From Agromyces sp. CF514 (lineage in GTDB: Bacteria; Actinomycetota; Actinomycetes; Actinomycetales; Microbacteriaceae): a stretch of 64,000 nt of DNA. The notes beneath the pieces are model-generated. The model saw only the letters and a list, made by a program, of their open reading frames with translations. It was not told where the DNA came from and did not search any database. Positions 1 through 8,668 of the stretch are shown here, in pieces (within the stretch, counting starts at the first letter, position 1; every line of letters starts with the position of its first letter). The position numbers were made by a program, and so were the translations under genes. The DNA is taken from contig NZ_FOZD01000002.1 in assembly GCF_900113185.1 (NCBI RefSeq), positions 620,001-684,000 of the forward strand. The letters run 5' to 3'.

Positions 1-1
1 C

Positions 2-100
2 GTCGGCGCGCTGCGTCGCTCGATGGCGACCACGGGCTACTCAGACCTCAAGGAGTTCCAGCGCGTCGAGGTCGTCGTCGCGCCGTACCAGTCGGTCTGA
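2..100 (+). CDS. GuaB-family IMP dehydrogenase-related protein, C-terminal end (partial)
   Basis: Only the last 32 codons are in the window, reading in frame from base 2 to a TGA at 98-100. The peptide, with ALRRSMATTGYSDLKEFQ followed by VEVVVAPYQSV, matches the C-terminus of the GuaB3-type IMP dehydrogenase family of actinobacteria, which belongs to guanine nucleotide metabolism. The 5' end lies outside the window, so length and catalytic cysteine cannot be checked. About 100 bases separate it from glpD. The guaA gene that completes GMP synthesis lies 8.5 kb downstream, which fits an ancestral purine cluster that has been interrupted. Family assignment from this short tail is good but not certain. 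Confidence 0.75.
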   Translation, partial: VGALRRSMATTGYSDLKEFQRVEVVVAPYQSV

Positions 101-212
101 TCGCCGTTTCCCGCGATCGCGCTGTGAACCCCTCCTGATCGGGCCGACGCTCGGGTAGCGTTGAACCTGGATCACGCGGTCGCCGTCTGCGATCGCGAGG
201 ATGGGGACGACG

Positions 213-2015
213 ATGGCGACACAGAAGTCCGAAGCGGCGGGGCCCGCGACGAAGTCGAGGGCGAACGCGGGGGCGAAGGCGACGACGGAGGCTCCGGCAT
301 CCGTCGCCCGCTCGACCAAGCTCGGCCCCGACGAACGCGATGCGGCGATCGCGCGTCTGAAGGAGAAAGAGCTCGACATCCTCGTGGTCGGCGGCGGCAT
401 CGTCGGCACCGGTGCCGCGCTCGACGCCGTCACGCGAGGGCTCTCGACCGGCCTGCTCGAGGCCCGCGACTGGGCGTCGGGCACCTCGAGCCGATCGTCG
501 AAACTCGTGCACGGCGGCATCCGCTATCTCGAGCAGCTCGACTTCAGGCTCGTGCGCGAGGCGCTCATCGAACGCGGACTCCTGCTGCAGCGCATCGCGC
601 CGCACCTCGTCAAGCCCGTGCGCTTCCTCTACCCGCTGAAGAAGCGCGTGTTCGAACGCCTCTACATCGGTGCGGGCATGCTGCTGTACGACGTCTTCAG
701 CTACACCGGCGGTCGGCCTCCGGGGGTTCCGCACCACCGCCACCTCTCGAAGCGCCAGGTCATGCGGGCGATCCCGTCGCTCTCGAACGACGCGCTCGTC
801 GGCGGGCTCACGTACTACGACGCGCAGGTCGACGACGCCCGGTACGTGGCATCCCTCGCCCGAACCGCCTCGTCGTACGGCGCGCACGTGGCGTCGCGCG
901 TCAAGGTCGAGGGATTCATCAAGGTCGGCGAACGGGTGGTCGGCGTGAAGGCGCACGACCTGCAGACCGACGAGCACTTCGAGATCCGTGCCAAGCAGGT
1001 CGTGAACGCGACCGGCGTCTGGACCGACGACACGCAGCGCATGGTCGGCGAGCGGGGCACGTTCAAGGTGCGCGCCTCCAAGGGCATCCACCTCGTCGTG
1101 CCGCGCGACCGCATCCAGTCGGCCATGGGCATGATCTTCCGCACCGAGAAGAGCGTGCTCTTCATCATCCCGTGGGGCCGGCACTGGCTCATCGGCACGA
1201 CCGACACCGACTGGAACCTCGACAAGGCCCACCCGGCCGCGACGGCCGCCGACATCGACTACCTGCTCGAGCACGTGAACGCGCTGCTCGCCATTCCGCT
1301 GACGCGTGAAGACGTCGAGGGCGTCTATGCGGGCCTGCGCCCGCTGCTCGCGGGCGAGAGCGACCAGACGTCGAAGCTGTCGCGCGAGCACATCGTCGCG
1401 CACACGGTGCCCGGGCTCGTGGTCGTCGCGGGCGGCAAGTGGACCACGTACCGCATCATGGCGAAAGACGCGATCGACGCGGCCGCCGATGCGCTCGACG
1501 GCCGCGTGCCCAAGTCCACGACGCAGGACATCGCGCTGCTCGGCGCCGAGGGCTACCAGGCGGCGTGGAACAAGCGGGCGAAGATCGCACGTGCGTTCGA
1601 CGTGCACAAGGTCCGCATCGAGCACCTCCTGAACCGCTACGGCACCCTGACCGACGAACTGCTCGACCTGATCAGGGCGGATGCCTCGCTCGGCGAACCG
1701 CTGCCCGGCGCCGACGACTACCTGGCCGCAGAGGTCGTGTACGCGGCATCCCACGAGGGCGCATTGCATCTCGACGACGTGCTCGCCCGCCGCACACGCA
1801 TCTCGATCGAGGCGTGGGACCGCGGGGTCTCCGCCGCTCCGGTCGCCGCGAAGCTCATGGCGGGCGTGCTCGGCTGGGATGCCGCGCGCGAGCAGCTCGA
1901 GGTCGAGCGGTACCTCGAGCGCGTGGCCGCCGAACGCGACTCGCAGCTGCAGCCCGACGACGAGTCCGCCGACCGCGTGAGGCTCGGCGCGCCCGACATC
2001 GTCAAGGTCGACTGA
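213..2015 (+). CDS. glpD: Glycerol-3-phosphate dehydrogenase, FAD-dependent
   Basis: This is an aerobic glycerol-3-phosphate dehydrogenase, oxidising glycerol-3-phosphate to dihydroxyacetone phosphate and passing electrons to the quinone pool at the membrane. The N-terminal FAD-binding Rossmann motif VVGGGIVGTGAALDA starts near residue 52. It is followed by the family signature SGTSSRSSKLVHGGIRYLEQ and, later, by LRPLLAG and GGKWTTYR. A C-terminal DAO_C-type domain follows, for about 600 residues in total, normal for the family. Two in-frame ATGs exist. The one at 213 has a GGGGA stretch about six bases upstream, while the one at 201 is poorly spaced, so 213 is chosen. The first 45 residues are Ala/Lys-rich and probably disordered. 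A glycerophosphodiesterase gene (12383-13459) could supply its substrate. Confidence 0.93.
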   Translation: MATQKSEAAGPATKSRANAGAKATTEAPASVARSTKLGPDERDAAIARLKEKELDILVVGGGIVGTGAALDAVTRGLSTGLLEARDWASGTSSRSSKLVHGGIRYLEQLDFRLVREALIERGLLLQRIAPHLVKPVRFLYPLKKRVFERLYIGAGMLLYDVFSYTGGRPPGVPHHRHLSKRQVMRAIPSLSNDALVGGLTYYDAQVDDARYVASLARTASSYGAHVASRVKVEGFIKVGERVVGVKAHDLQTDEHFEIRAKQVVNATGVWTDDTQRMVGERGTFKVRASKGIHLVVPRDRIQSAMGMIFRTEKSVLFIIPWGRHWLIGTTDTDWNLDKAHPAATAADIDYLLEHVNALLAIPLTREDVEGVYAGLRPLLAGESDQTSKLSREHIVAHTVPGLVVVAGGKWTTYRIMAKDAIDAAADALDGRVPKSTTQDIALLGAEGYQAAWNKRAKIARAFDVHKVRIEHLLNRYGTLTDELLDLIRADASLGEPLPGADDYLAAEVVYAASHEGALHLDDVLARRTRISIEAWDRGVSAAPVAAKLMAGVLGWDAAREQLEVERYLERVAAERDSQLQPDDESADRVRLGAPDIVKVD

Positions 2016-2131
2016 CACCCGGTTCGGCGCATACCACCTGGGGAACGTAGTATGCAGGTTCATGTGCGCCGCTGAACGGCCGAGGGTCTTCAGCGCGCTC
2101 TCGCCGTTCGCCCACGATCCGATGGACACCG

Positions 2132-3040
2132 ATGCCAGCCCAACGTGAACAGCCGTCGATCACCATCCAATCGGTGTTGTTCCATACGCGTCCGGATGCC
2201 CTCGAGCGTGCGCTCGGATCGATCAACCGCGCGGCCGAGTACGGCTGGCAGCACGGGACGACGAGCGTCGTGCGGGTCTCGTACGGCGATTGCTCGCCGA
2301 CGCCGATGGTCGATGAGGAACTGCTCGAGAGCTGGCGCGCGCGATTCGAGGCGATCGAGCGCATCGACGTCGCCTTCTTCGGCGAGAACCTGGGGCACGG
2401 CGGGGCGCAGAATCGCGTGTTCGACACCACGGAGACCGACCTGATGGTCATCGCCAACCCCGATGTCGTCGCGTCCGCCGACGCGCTCAGCGGACTGGCC
2501 GAGGTCCTCCGCGATCCGACGGTCGGCATCGTCGAGGCGAAGCAGCTGCCCATCGAGCACCCGAAGGACTACGACTCCCGCACCGGCGCGACATCCTGGT
2601 GCTCGGGCGCGTTCTCGATGCTCCGGACCTCGACGTACCGCGAGGTGGGCGGGTTCGACGCCGAGCGTTTCTTCATGTACGGCGACGACGTCGACCTGTC
2701 GTGGCGGATCCGGCTGGGCGGTCTGGGCGCGGTCGTGCAGCCCGCGGCCGCGGTGTTCCACGACAAGCGCCTGACTCACGACGGGTCGTGGAACCCGACC
2801 GATGCCGAGCGGTACTACTCAGCCGAGGCCGCGTTGATCCTCGCCCAGCGCTGGTCGCGCTTCGACATCGTCGACGACCTGGTCGCGCAATTCGAGCACG
2901 GCGGCCCGATCGAACGCCGCGCACTCGCGGAGTTCAGACGGCGGCTCCTGGACGGTTCGATGCAGGAGTCGTTGGATCCCCATCACCAGACCGCCGACTT
3001 CACCGATGGCACCTATGGAAGGCACCGGTACGCGCTGTGA
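2132..3040 (+). CDS. Family 2 glycosyltransferase (WbbL/rhamnosyltransferase-like)
   Basis: A 302-residue GT-A fold glycosyltransferase. It has an N-terminal nucleotide-sugar region, the stretch FFGENLGHGGAQNRVF, the metal/nucleotide region VIANPDVV, an acceptor segment SWCSGAFSMLR, and the late motif GGFDAERFFMYGDDVDLSWR, where GDDVDL is the catalytic-base region in rhamnosyltransferase-like GT2 enzymes. There is no signal peptide or membrane segment, so it should act on the cytoplasmic side. It is the first gene of a three-gene unit coupled by a GTGA and an ATGA overlap with a methyltransferase-glycosyltransferase fusion and a membrane acyltransferase, which suggests synthesis of a decorated cell-surface glycan. 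Donor and acceptor cannot be inferred from sequence. Confidence 0.88.
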   Translation: MPAQREQPSITIQSVLFHTRPDALERALGSINRAAEYGWQHGTTSVVRVSYGDCSPTPMVDEELLESWRARFEAIERIDVAFFGENLGHGGAQNRVFDTTETDLMVIANPDVVASADALSGLAEVLRDPTVGIVEAKQLPIEHPKDYDSRTGATSWCSGAFSMLRTSTYREVGGFDAERFFMYGDDVDLSWRIRLGGLGAVVQPAAAVFHDKRLTHDGSWNPTDAERYYSAEAALILAQRWSRFDIVDDLVAQFEHGGPIERRALAEFRRRLLDGSMQESLDPHHQTADFTDGTYGRHRYAL

Positions 3041-4860
3041 GCAGGGCCCGTTACGACACCAGCTTCGGCGTGAACACCGTGCACGCGAACGTGCTCCGAT
3101 TGGTCGGACGCTACGCCGACCCGTCCCGACCGGGCCTCGTCCTCGACCTCGCAGCCGGCTACGGCGCGATCGCCGCGGAGCTCGATCGGGAGGGCATCGG
3201 ATACGTCGGGGTCGACATCGAGTCGCGATCGGTGGAGACGCTCCGCGACCAGGGGGTGGAGGCGCATACGGTCGACCTCTCCGCCGACGACGTCCTCGAT
3301 TCGCTCCGGCGGATTCTCGGCTCCCGCCGAGTGGCGGCCATCACGATGCTCGACGGCCTCGAGCACCTGTCGCCTCCGCACGGCATGCTCGATGTGATCG
3401 CGGAACTGGCGCGGGAGCACAACGCGATCGTCGTGCTGAGCGTCCCGAACGTGACGCACCACGATCTCGGCGTGAAGCTGGCCTTCGGCCGCTGGGACTA
3501 CACCCCGACGGGCCTCCTCGACGAGACGCACGTCAAGTTCTTCAGCGAGGCCGAGCTGACCGCGTCGCTCGAGGCGGCAGGCCTCCACCGCGTCGCCCGC
3601 GACGACTTCGTGCTGTATCGGAGCGACCAGCACTTCCCATCGGATCACCCCGCACTGTCCGCCTCGACGAGCCTCGGGAAGTTCCTCAGACGACGACGGG
3701 ATGCCGCCGAGCCGAACGGCTCGGTGAACCAGTTCGTCTGGGCCTGCGTCCCGGGGCCCGTCGTCGAGCGGCAGGCACCCGCGCCCGAGGTCCCCGCACC
3801 GTTCGTGAGCGTGATCGTCCGCACCCAGGGGCGGCGCGAGAGGGAGCTCGGCGAGGCCCTCACCTGCCTCGCCAGCCAGACGAGCGCGGACTTCGAGGTC
3901 CTGATCGTGGCGCACGACGTGAACGAAGGACAGCGCGCGATCATCGATCGCGTCGTCGACGAGTGCCCGTCGGACCTCCGCAGCAGATGTCGGGTCATCC
4001 CGGTCGACGGCGGCAATCGCGCGCGACCGCTCAACGTGGGCTTCGGCGCGGCGGTGGGAGAGTACGTCGTCGTGCTCGACGACGACGACCTGGTGTTCGC
4101 GCACTGGATCGAGGTCTTCGGCGGCCTTCGCCGGAAGCACGACGGCAAGCTGCTCCGCTCGCGGGCCAGCGTGCAGGAGAGCGAGCGGCTCGCGGTTCGG
4201 GATGCGCCGGGCACGAGGGGCGTCGGCACCCACCAGACGCCGCACGAGCGCGAGTTCTCGTTCGTGACGCACCTCTACGCGAACCAGACCCCGTTCATGA
4301 CGGTCGCGTTCCCGCGCGGCGTCTTCCACGATCTCGGCGAGCGGTTCGACGAGACCCTGACGACGACCGAGGACTGGGACTACCTGCTGCGGGCCGCATC
4401 CCTCCTCGGCGTCGCGGACAGCCCCGAGATCACCGCCGTATACCGTCGGTGGCCACGCGAGGATTCGTCTGCGACCGAGCACGACGCCGACGAGTGGCGC
4501 CTGAACATGTTCGAGGTGTTCCGCAAACTCGACAGCCAGCCGGTGCTCCTCCCCGCCGGGGAGACGCGGGCGATCCGCCACCTCGCCCAGCGGCCTGTGG
4601 CGGCGGCGGCGATCGATCGATCCGACCCGTTCGAGCCATCGCGGGAGGACCTCGTTCGCGCGCTCGCCATCCTCGAGTCCAACTCGTGGCGCATCACCGC
4701 GCTCGGGCGACGGTTCATGACCGCCGTCCGGCGTGGAGCCCCCGTCACGGCGACCCAGCTCGCCATGATGAACTCCGACGAACTGCGAGGCGCGGTGCAG
4801 AGCCTCGAGGGGTCCCGTTCGTGGCGGTACGCGCGGGTCTTCCGCCGAGGCAGGCGATGA
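3037..4860 (+). CDS. Bifunctional SAM-dependent methyltransferase / family 2 glycosyltransferase
   Basis: A 607-residue fusion. Residues 1 to about 220 form a class I methyltransferase: the SAM motif VLDLAAGYGAIAAEL is followed by an acidic VGVDIES strand and, further on, MLDGLEHL and VLSVPNVTHHD. After a Pro/Ala linker, residues about 250-480 are a second GT2 domain beginning VSVIVRTQGRR, with the metal-binding acidic run VVLDDDDLVFAHW and the late TTTEDWDYLLR. The C-terminal 100 residues are not recognised. The GTG start at 3037 overlaps the previous stop as GTGA, indicating translational coupling. Methyl capping of a sugar alongside chain extension is a plausible job, by analogy with O-antigen capping enzymes. 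The substrate is unknown. Confidence 0.85.
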   Translation: MSRARYDTSFGVNTVHANVLRLVGRYADPSRPGLVLDLAAGYGAIAAELDREGIGYVGVDIESRSVETLRDQGVEAHTVDLSADDVLDSLRRILGSRRVAAITMLDGLEHLSPPHGMLDVIAELAREHNAIVVLSVPNVTHHDLGVKLAFGRWDYTPTGLLDETHVKFFSEAELTASLEAAGLHRVARDDFVLYRSDQHFPSDHPALSASTSLGKFLRRRRDAAEPNGSVNQFVWACVPGPVVERQAPAPEVPAPFVSVIVRTQGRRERELGEALTCLASQTSADFEVLIVAHDVNEGQRAIIDRVVDECPSDLRSRCRVIPVDGGNRARPLNVGFGAAVGEYVVVLDDDDLVFAHWIEVFGGLRRKHDGKLLRSRASVQESERLAVRDAPGTRGVGTHQTPHEREFSFVTHLYANQTPFMTVAFPRGVFHDLGERFDETLTTTEDWDYLLRAASLLGVADSPEITAVYRRWPREDSSATEHDADEWRLNMFEVFRKLDSQPVLLPAGETRAIRHLAQRPVAAAAIDRSDPFEPSREDLVRALAILESNSWRITALGRRFMTAVRRGAPVTATQLAMMNSDELRGAVQSLEGSRSWRYARVFRRGRR

Positions 4861-6032
4861 GGCAGGCTGCTCCGCCCCGCAACAACTTCAGCTTCGTGCT
4901 CGTCGTGGCATCGCTGCTCATCGTGGTCCGGCACTCGGCGATCCTCCTCGGCGCCGACGCCGCGACCGGCCAGCTCATCTCGCCGCCGTTCGGGGTGTTC
5001 GCCCTGTTCGCGGCGAGCGGCTACCTCGTCGTCCCGAGCTGGCAGCGACGCCCGAAGCTCGGTCGGTACGTCACCGATCGGGTCGCGCGCCTCCTGCCCG
5101 GACTCTTCGCCACCGTCATCCTCACCATCTGCATCGTCGGTGCGCTCGCGACCACGCTCCCGCTCCGCGAGTACTTCAGCGATCCGCTCACGCGTCGTTA
5201 CCTGCTCAACCTGCTGCTGAATCCCCAGTACTCGCTTCCGGGGGTCTTCGTCGACAACCCGGTCAGCTCGGCGGTGAACGGCACGCTCTGGTCGCTTCCC
5301 GCGCAGTTCGCCGCATACCTCGCCGTTCCGCTCGTCGCGCTCCTTCCGTCTCGATGGGTTCGTGGGATCGGCTGGATCGCGATGGCGGTCGTCGCGGCAT
5401 GGGGTTCGGGCCTCGAGAGCTCGTCCGAGGTCGTCTTCTGGGGCAGCCAGCTCTCGCAGTGGCTGACCGTGCTGCCCTGCTTCTTCGTCGGTGCCGCCGT
5501 CCGTGAGCTGATGCCGAAGCCGCATGCCCTGATCGGCCCGATCGGGTTGGTCGTGGTCGTGATGGTCGCGATCCTGGCACCCCAGTGGTCGATGGTCGCG
5601 AACTGGAGCCTCGTGCCCCTGGCGACGATCGCGATCGGAGCCGCGGCGACGCCCGTGCTCCGCGACTTCGGCAGATGGGGCACCCCGTCGTACGGCGTCT
5701 TCCTGGTCGGATTCCCGGTCCAGCAGTTCCTCATCGCCGGCTTCGGCATCGATCACGCCTGGGTCAGCATGGTCGCGACCGTCCTGATCAGCCTCCTGCT
5801 CGCGTTCGCCTCCCTCCGCCTGGTGGAGGCGCCTGCGCTCACGTTCGTCCACCGGTGGACGCGACCGTCGAACGCGGCGCCCGAGCCGAACCGCACCGTG
5901 GTGCCGTCGGCCGAGGCCGACGCCGAGGCCGACGCCGATGCCGGTGCCGGCGGAGCCGAGGCGGGTGCCGGACCCCTGGCCCCGACGTCGCACACGCCGT
6001 CCATGGACGATGCCCGCAGCGCCGCGACGTAG
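4857..6032 (+). CDS. Membrane acyltransferase, acyltransferase-3 family (OafA/YrhL-like)
   Basis: A 391-residue polytopic membrane protein with around ten hydrophobic segments. Near the N-terminus it carries the RH pair (VVRHSA, residues 25-26) and FAASGYLVVPSW, typical of acyltransferase-3 proteins that acetylate or acylate extracytoplasmic sugars. The ATG overlaps the upstream stop as ATGA, so it is coupled to the methyltransferase/glycosyltransferase gene and probably modifies the same glycan. After the last membrane segment there is a roughly 50-residue Ala/Glu/Asp-rich tail of low complexity (repeating GCCGAGGCCGAC at about 5910-5960), likely a disordered cytoplasmic or wall-side extension. 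Family assignment is firm; the acyl group and acceptor are unknown. Confidence 0.88.
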   Translation: MRQAAPPRNNFSFVLVVASLLIVVRHSAILLGADAATGQLISPPFGVFALFAASGYLVVPSWQRRPKLGRYVTDRVARLLPGLFATVILTICIVGALATTLPLREYFSDPLTRRYLLNLLLNPQYSLPGVFVDNPVSSAVNGTLWSLPAQFAAYLAVPLVALLPSRWVRGIGWIAMAVVAAWGSGLESSSEVVFWGSQLSQWLTVLPCFFVGAAVRELMPKPHALIGPIGLVVVVMVAILAPQWSMVANWSLVPLATIAIGAAATPVLRDFGRWGTPSYGVFLVGFPVQQFLIAGFGIDHAWVSMVATVLISLLLAFASLRLVEAPALTFVHRWTRPSNAAPEPNRTVVPSAEADAEADADAGAGGAEAGAGPLAPTSHTPSMDDARSAAT

Positions 6033-6089
6033 ACTTGACGGCATGCCCGAAGCCCAGTCCGCCGACCATGCGCGAGGCATCGGGAACTG

Positions 6090-6899
6090 ATGCTGCAGAT
6101 GATGCTGCGCCCCAGGTGGGTGCTCGCGCTCCTCTTCGCCCTCGCCGTGGCAGCCGCCTTCGCGCTGCTCGGTCAGTGGCAGATCGAACGCGCGGTCGAG
6201 CAGTCGACGACCGTCGACCGACCCACTGAAGACGTGCTCCCGCTCGGTGACCTCGTGCAGCCCGACACCGCGACCGAGCAGGTCGCCACGGCGCAGCGCG
6301 TCGAGGTGCGGGGCATCTACGTCCCGGGTGACACCGTGCTCGTCGAGGGGCGCCTCAACGACGGCGTCGCGGGGTACTGGGTCGTCGCCCACCTCGAGGT
6401 GACGGATGCCGCGCCGGGCGGCCTGCCCGTGGCCCTCGGCTGGGCGGCCGACCGTGACCGGGCACAGGCCGCCGCCGACGCGTTCGAGGCCGACGTCGTG
6501 GCAGGCGGGGGCGTCGAGGCGCACGTCGTCGGACGCTTCCTTCCGAGTGAGGCGCCCGTCGCCCCCGACGAAGACGGTGACCCGTTCGCGATGACGACCG
6601 TCGCGGTCGCGCAGCTCATCAACGTGTGGGCCGACTACGACGACCGCCCCGTCTACTTCGGCTACGTCACGGCGACGGATGCCGCGCCCGGCCTCGAGGT
6701 GATCGCCTCGCCGGCGCCCGAGCAGACGTTCGAGCTCAACTGGCTGAACGTCTTCTACGCGGTCGAGTGGGCGGTGTTCGCGGGCTTCGCGGTGTACCTC
6801 TGGTACCGCCTCGTGCGCGACGCGGTCGAGCGCGAGGAGCAGGAGGCCGAAGAGGCCGCCCAGGCAGCCGCCGGCGCCGAAGAGCCCGCCGCGCACTGA
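6090..6899 (+). CDS. SURF1-family protein, cytochrome c oxidase assembly
   Basis: A 269-residue membrane protein of the SURF1 family, involved in maturation of haem-copper cytochrome oxidase. It shows the classic two-helix layout: a first transmembrane segment at residues about 8-26 followed by GQWQIERA, a large extracytoplasmic domain, and a second segment near 225-245 (NVFYAVEWAVFAGFAVYLWYR). The family motifs GIYVP and an AWGW/RG-like region (ALGWAADRDRA, somewhat divergent) are visible. The C-terminus is a Glu/Ala-rich tail. In many Actinobacteria a SURF1 gene lies just before DUF3817-guaA. Here a VOC/TetR pair sits between them, and the glycan operon precedes it. Confidence 0.87.
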   Translation: MLQMMLRPRWVLALLFALAVAAAFALLGQWQIERAVEQSTTVDRPTEDVLPLGDLVQPDTATEQVATAQRVEVRGIYVPGDTVLVEGRLNDGVAGYWVVAHLEVTDAAPGGLPVALGWAADRDRAQAAADAFEADVVAGGGVEAHVVGRFLPSEAPVAPDEDGDPFAMTTVAVAQLINVWADYDDRPVYFGYVTATDAAPGLEVIASPAPEQTFELNWLNVFYAVEWAVFAGFAVYLWYRLVRDAVEREEQEAEEAAQAAAGAEEPAAH

Positions 6900-6939
6900 C
6901 CCTCGACGCTGCGCGGCGTGCGACGCGGTGCCGGTGCGG

Positions 6940-7347
6940 TCACGCCGGCGACGCGAAGGCGTCGACGTACTCCGCCGAGGGCGGGATCTCGGTGATGACA
7001 TCCACGAGCACGCCCCCGGGGTCGCGCACGATCACGTGCCGCTGTCCGAAGGCCTCGCTTCGCAGCGCCTGCACGACCGGCACGCCCGCGGCGTCGAGAC
7101 GGGCGGCGATCTCGTCGACGTCGTCGACCTCGATGTTCACGAGCGTGCCGCGGGCGCGCTCCCGGTAGCCCTCGGGGATCGAGGGGTGCTCATCGTCGAG
7201 GAGTGCGATCTCGGCGTGCGGCGCGAGCGGATGCCGCAGGCTCACGTACCAGTCGGCTTCGAACGTCGGCGCGAAGCCGAAGTGCTCGCGGTAGAAGCCG
7301 GCGCTCGCGGCGACATCCGCCGTCTGGAGCACGGGGTAGAGGTTCAC
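6940..7347 (-). CDS. VOC-family (glyoxalase/bleomycin resistance-type) protein
   Basis: A 135-residue single-domain vicinal-oxygen-chelate protein with the beta-alpha-beta-beta-beta repeats typical of glyoxalase/dioxygenase-like proteins: YPVLQTADVAASAGFYREHFGF at the start and RHVIVRDPGGVLVDVITEI near the end. The GTG at 7347 is chosen because an AAGGAG Shine-Dalgarno sequence lies about five bases upstream and the protein then begins exactly at the domain. Longer in-frame starts run through the divergent promoter. It is divergent from a TetR regulator, with paired operator-like repeats in between, and so is probably its target. VOC proteins of this size are often metal-dependent modifying enzymes or binding proteins; the substrate is unknown. 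Confidence 0.85.
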   Translation of the reverse strand: MNLYPVLQTADVAASAGFYREHFGFAPTFEADWYVSLRHPLAPHAEIALLDDEHPSIPEGYRERARGTLVNIEVDDVDEIAARLDAAGVPVVQALRSEAFGQRHVIVRDPGGVLVDVITEIPPSAEYVDAFASPA

Positions 7348-7409
7348 GGCGACTCCTTCGATGCGTCGGCGGAACGCGCCGCCGTGGCCGATCGACCGAC
7401 GCAGATAGA

Positions 7410-7455
7410 TACGTACAGTGTGTATGTATTGTGAATCCCGTACAGTGTGCATGTC
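7410..7455. promoter_or_regulatory. Tandem operator-like repeats in the VOC/TetR divergent promoter
   Basis: Two copies of a near-palindromic 19-mer lie 27 bases apart: TACGTACAGTGTGTATGTA at 7410-7428, and a second at 7437-7455 sharing the core CGTACAGTGTG. The first reads as TACrTACA-nnn-TGTAyGTA, a typical TetR-family operator shape. The second has the same centre with weaker outer arms. Both lie between the VOC start (7347) and the TetR start (7496). Binding by the adjacent TetR is inferred. Confidence 0.6.
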
Positions 7456-7495
7456 AAGTCCCCGGGATGGCACTCGAGCGCGCGAACGGAGCACC

Positions 7496-8164
7496 ATGGC
7501 GACCAAGGCGGAGCAGCGGGAACGCACGCGCGCGGCGATCATCGAGATCGCCGGGCGCCGGTTCGCCGACGACGGCTACGCCGGCGTCGCGCTCGAAGAC
7601 GTCGTCGCCGAGGCGGGCCTCACGCGGGGCGCGATCTACCACCACTTCGGCAGCAAGGAGGGACTCTTCCGTGCGGTCGTCGAGCACGCGCAACGAGGGG
7701 TCGCCGAGCGCGTCGAGCACGCGGCATCCGTCGACGCCGACCCGCTCGTCGCGTTCCTCGCCGGCTGCCGGGCCTTCCTCGAGGCGAGCCTCGCCCCGCG
7801 CGTGCGACGGATCCTGCTGATCGACGGCCCGGCGGTGCTCGGCTGGGGGGAGTGGCGCGAGGGCGATCTCGACACGAGCGTCCGTCTGCTCGACGAGGGC
7901 GTGGCCGAGCTGGCCGCGGCCGGGGCGATCCGCGACGAACGCCTCGGAACGCTCGCGACCATGATCTCCGGCGCACTGAACGAGGCCGCGATCGCGAACG
8001 CCGGAGCTGCGGATGCCGCGGCGGAGGTCGACGCCGTGATCGAGGTCCTCGGGCGGCTGCTCTCGGGGCTGGCGCCTCGAGACGCCCGACCCCGGGCGGT
8101 GCCGGCGGCCCGACGTCGGGCCGTCGCCCACGGGGCGGCCTCGTCCGCTGCCGAGGGCACGTAG
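7496..8164 (+). CDS. TetR-family transcriptional regulator
   Basis: A 222-residue TetR-type repressor. The N-terminal helix-turn-helix is clear (ALEDVVAEAGLTRGAIYHHFGSKEGLF, residues about 28-52), followed by an all-helical ligand-binding domain containing LLIDGPAVLGWGEW. That last stretch resembles regulators annotated with the TetR_C_33 domain. The last 30 residues are Arg/Ala-rich and probably disordered. The ATG at 7496 is chosen because it starts just before the HTH; the longer reading frame crosses the operator repeats. It is divergent from the VOC gene and most likely represses both genes. The ligand is unknown. Confidence 0.88.
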   Translation: MATKAEQRERTRAAIIEIAGRRFADDGYAGVALEDVVAEAGLTRGAIYHHFGSKEGLFRAVVEHAQRGVAERVEHAASVDADPLVAFLAGCRAFLEASLAPRVRRILLIDGPAVLGWGEWREGDLDTSVRLLDEGVAELAAAGAIRDERLGTLATMISGALNEAAIANAGAADAAAEVDAVIEVLGRLLSGLAPRDARPRAVPAARRRAVAHGAASSAAEGT

Positions 8165-8173
8165 ACTGATCCC

Positions 8174-8668
8174 ATGCCCCTCGAGCCGAAATCCGCCGAT
8201 CTGCCGCGCATTCGCGGGGCGCTGAAGCTCTACAAGGTCACCTCGGTCATCACCGGCGTGATGCTGCTGCTGCTCTGCGCCGAGATGATCCTGAAGTACG
8301 TGTTCCACTACGAGCTCTTCGGGTTCGGCCCGACCGGCTTCCTCACCTTCGCGCCCGTCGTCGAGACGCCCGCCGGGCTCGTCTCCACGGGCGAGGGCGT
8401 GAACCTCTCGACCGGCATCCTCATCGCGCACGGCTGGTTCTACGTGCTCTACCTCTTCAGCGACTTCCGGCTCTGGAGCCTGATGCGCTGGCCGTTCTCG
8501 AAGTTCCTGCTCATCGCGCTCGGCGGCATCATCCCGTTCCTGTCGTTCTTCCTCGAGGTGCGCATCGCCCGCGAGGTGACGGGCTACCTCGACTCGCGCG
8601 AGGCCCGTGAGGCCGAGGCCGCCGTTCTTCCCGCATCCGACGCCGACCCCGTGGAGGCCCAGCCGTGA
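8174..8668 (+). CDS. DUF3817 integral membrane protein
   Basis: A 164-residue actinobacterial membrane protein of the DUF3817 family, with about four hydrophobic helices starting with [18 protein letters not shown] and ending [16 protein letters not shown], then a charged C-terminal tail. Family members are often encoded immediately before guaA; here its TGA overlaps the guaA GTG as GTGA, so the two are translationally coupled. No biochemical function is established for the family. The recurring linkage to GMP synthase could reflect co-expression rather than a direct role. Confidence 0.85.
   Translation: MPLEPKSADLPRIRGALKLYKVTSVITGVMLLLLCAEMILKYVFHYELFGFGPTGFLTFAPVVETPAGLVSTGEGVNLSTGILIAHGWFYVLYLFSDFRLWSLMRWPFSKFLLIALGGIIPFLSFFLEVRIAREVTGYLDSREAREAEAAVLPASDADPVEAQP

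Noticed and set aside
48-2129. Very long open frames opposite glpD and many other genes (for example antisense to guaA, hpaE and the amine oxidase)
   Set aside because: In 70% GC coding DNA the opposite strand is often open. Translations are Arg/Asp/Val-rich with no domain motifs, and they overlap strongly supported genes.
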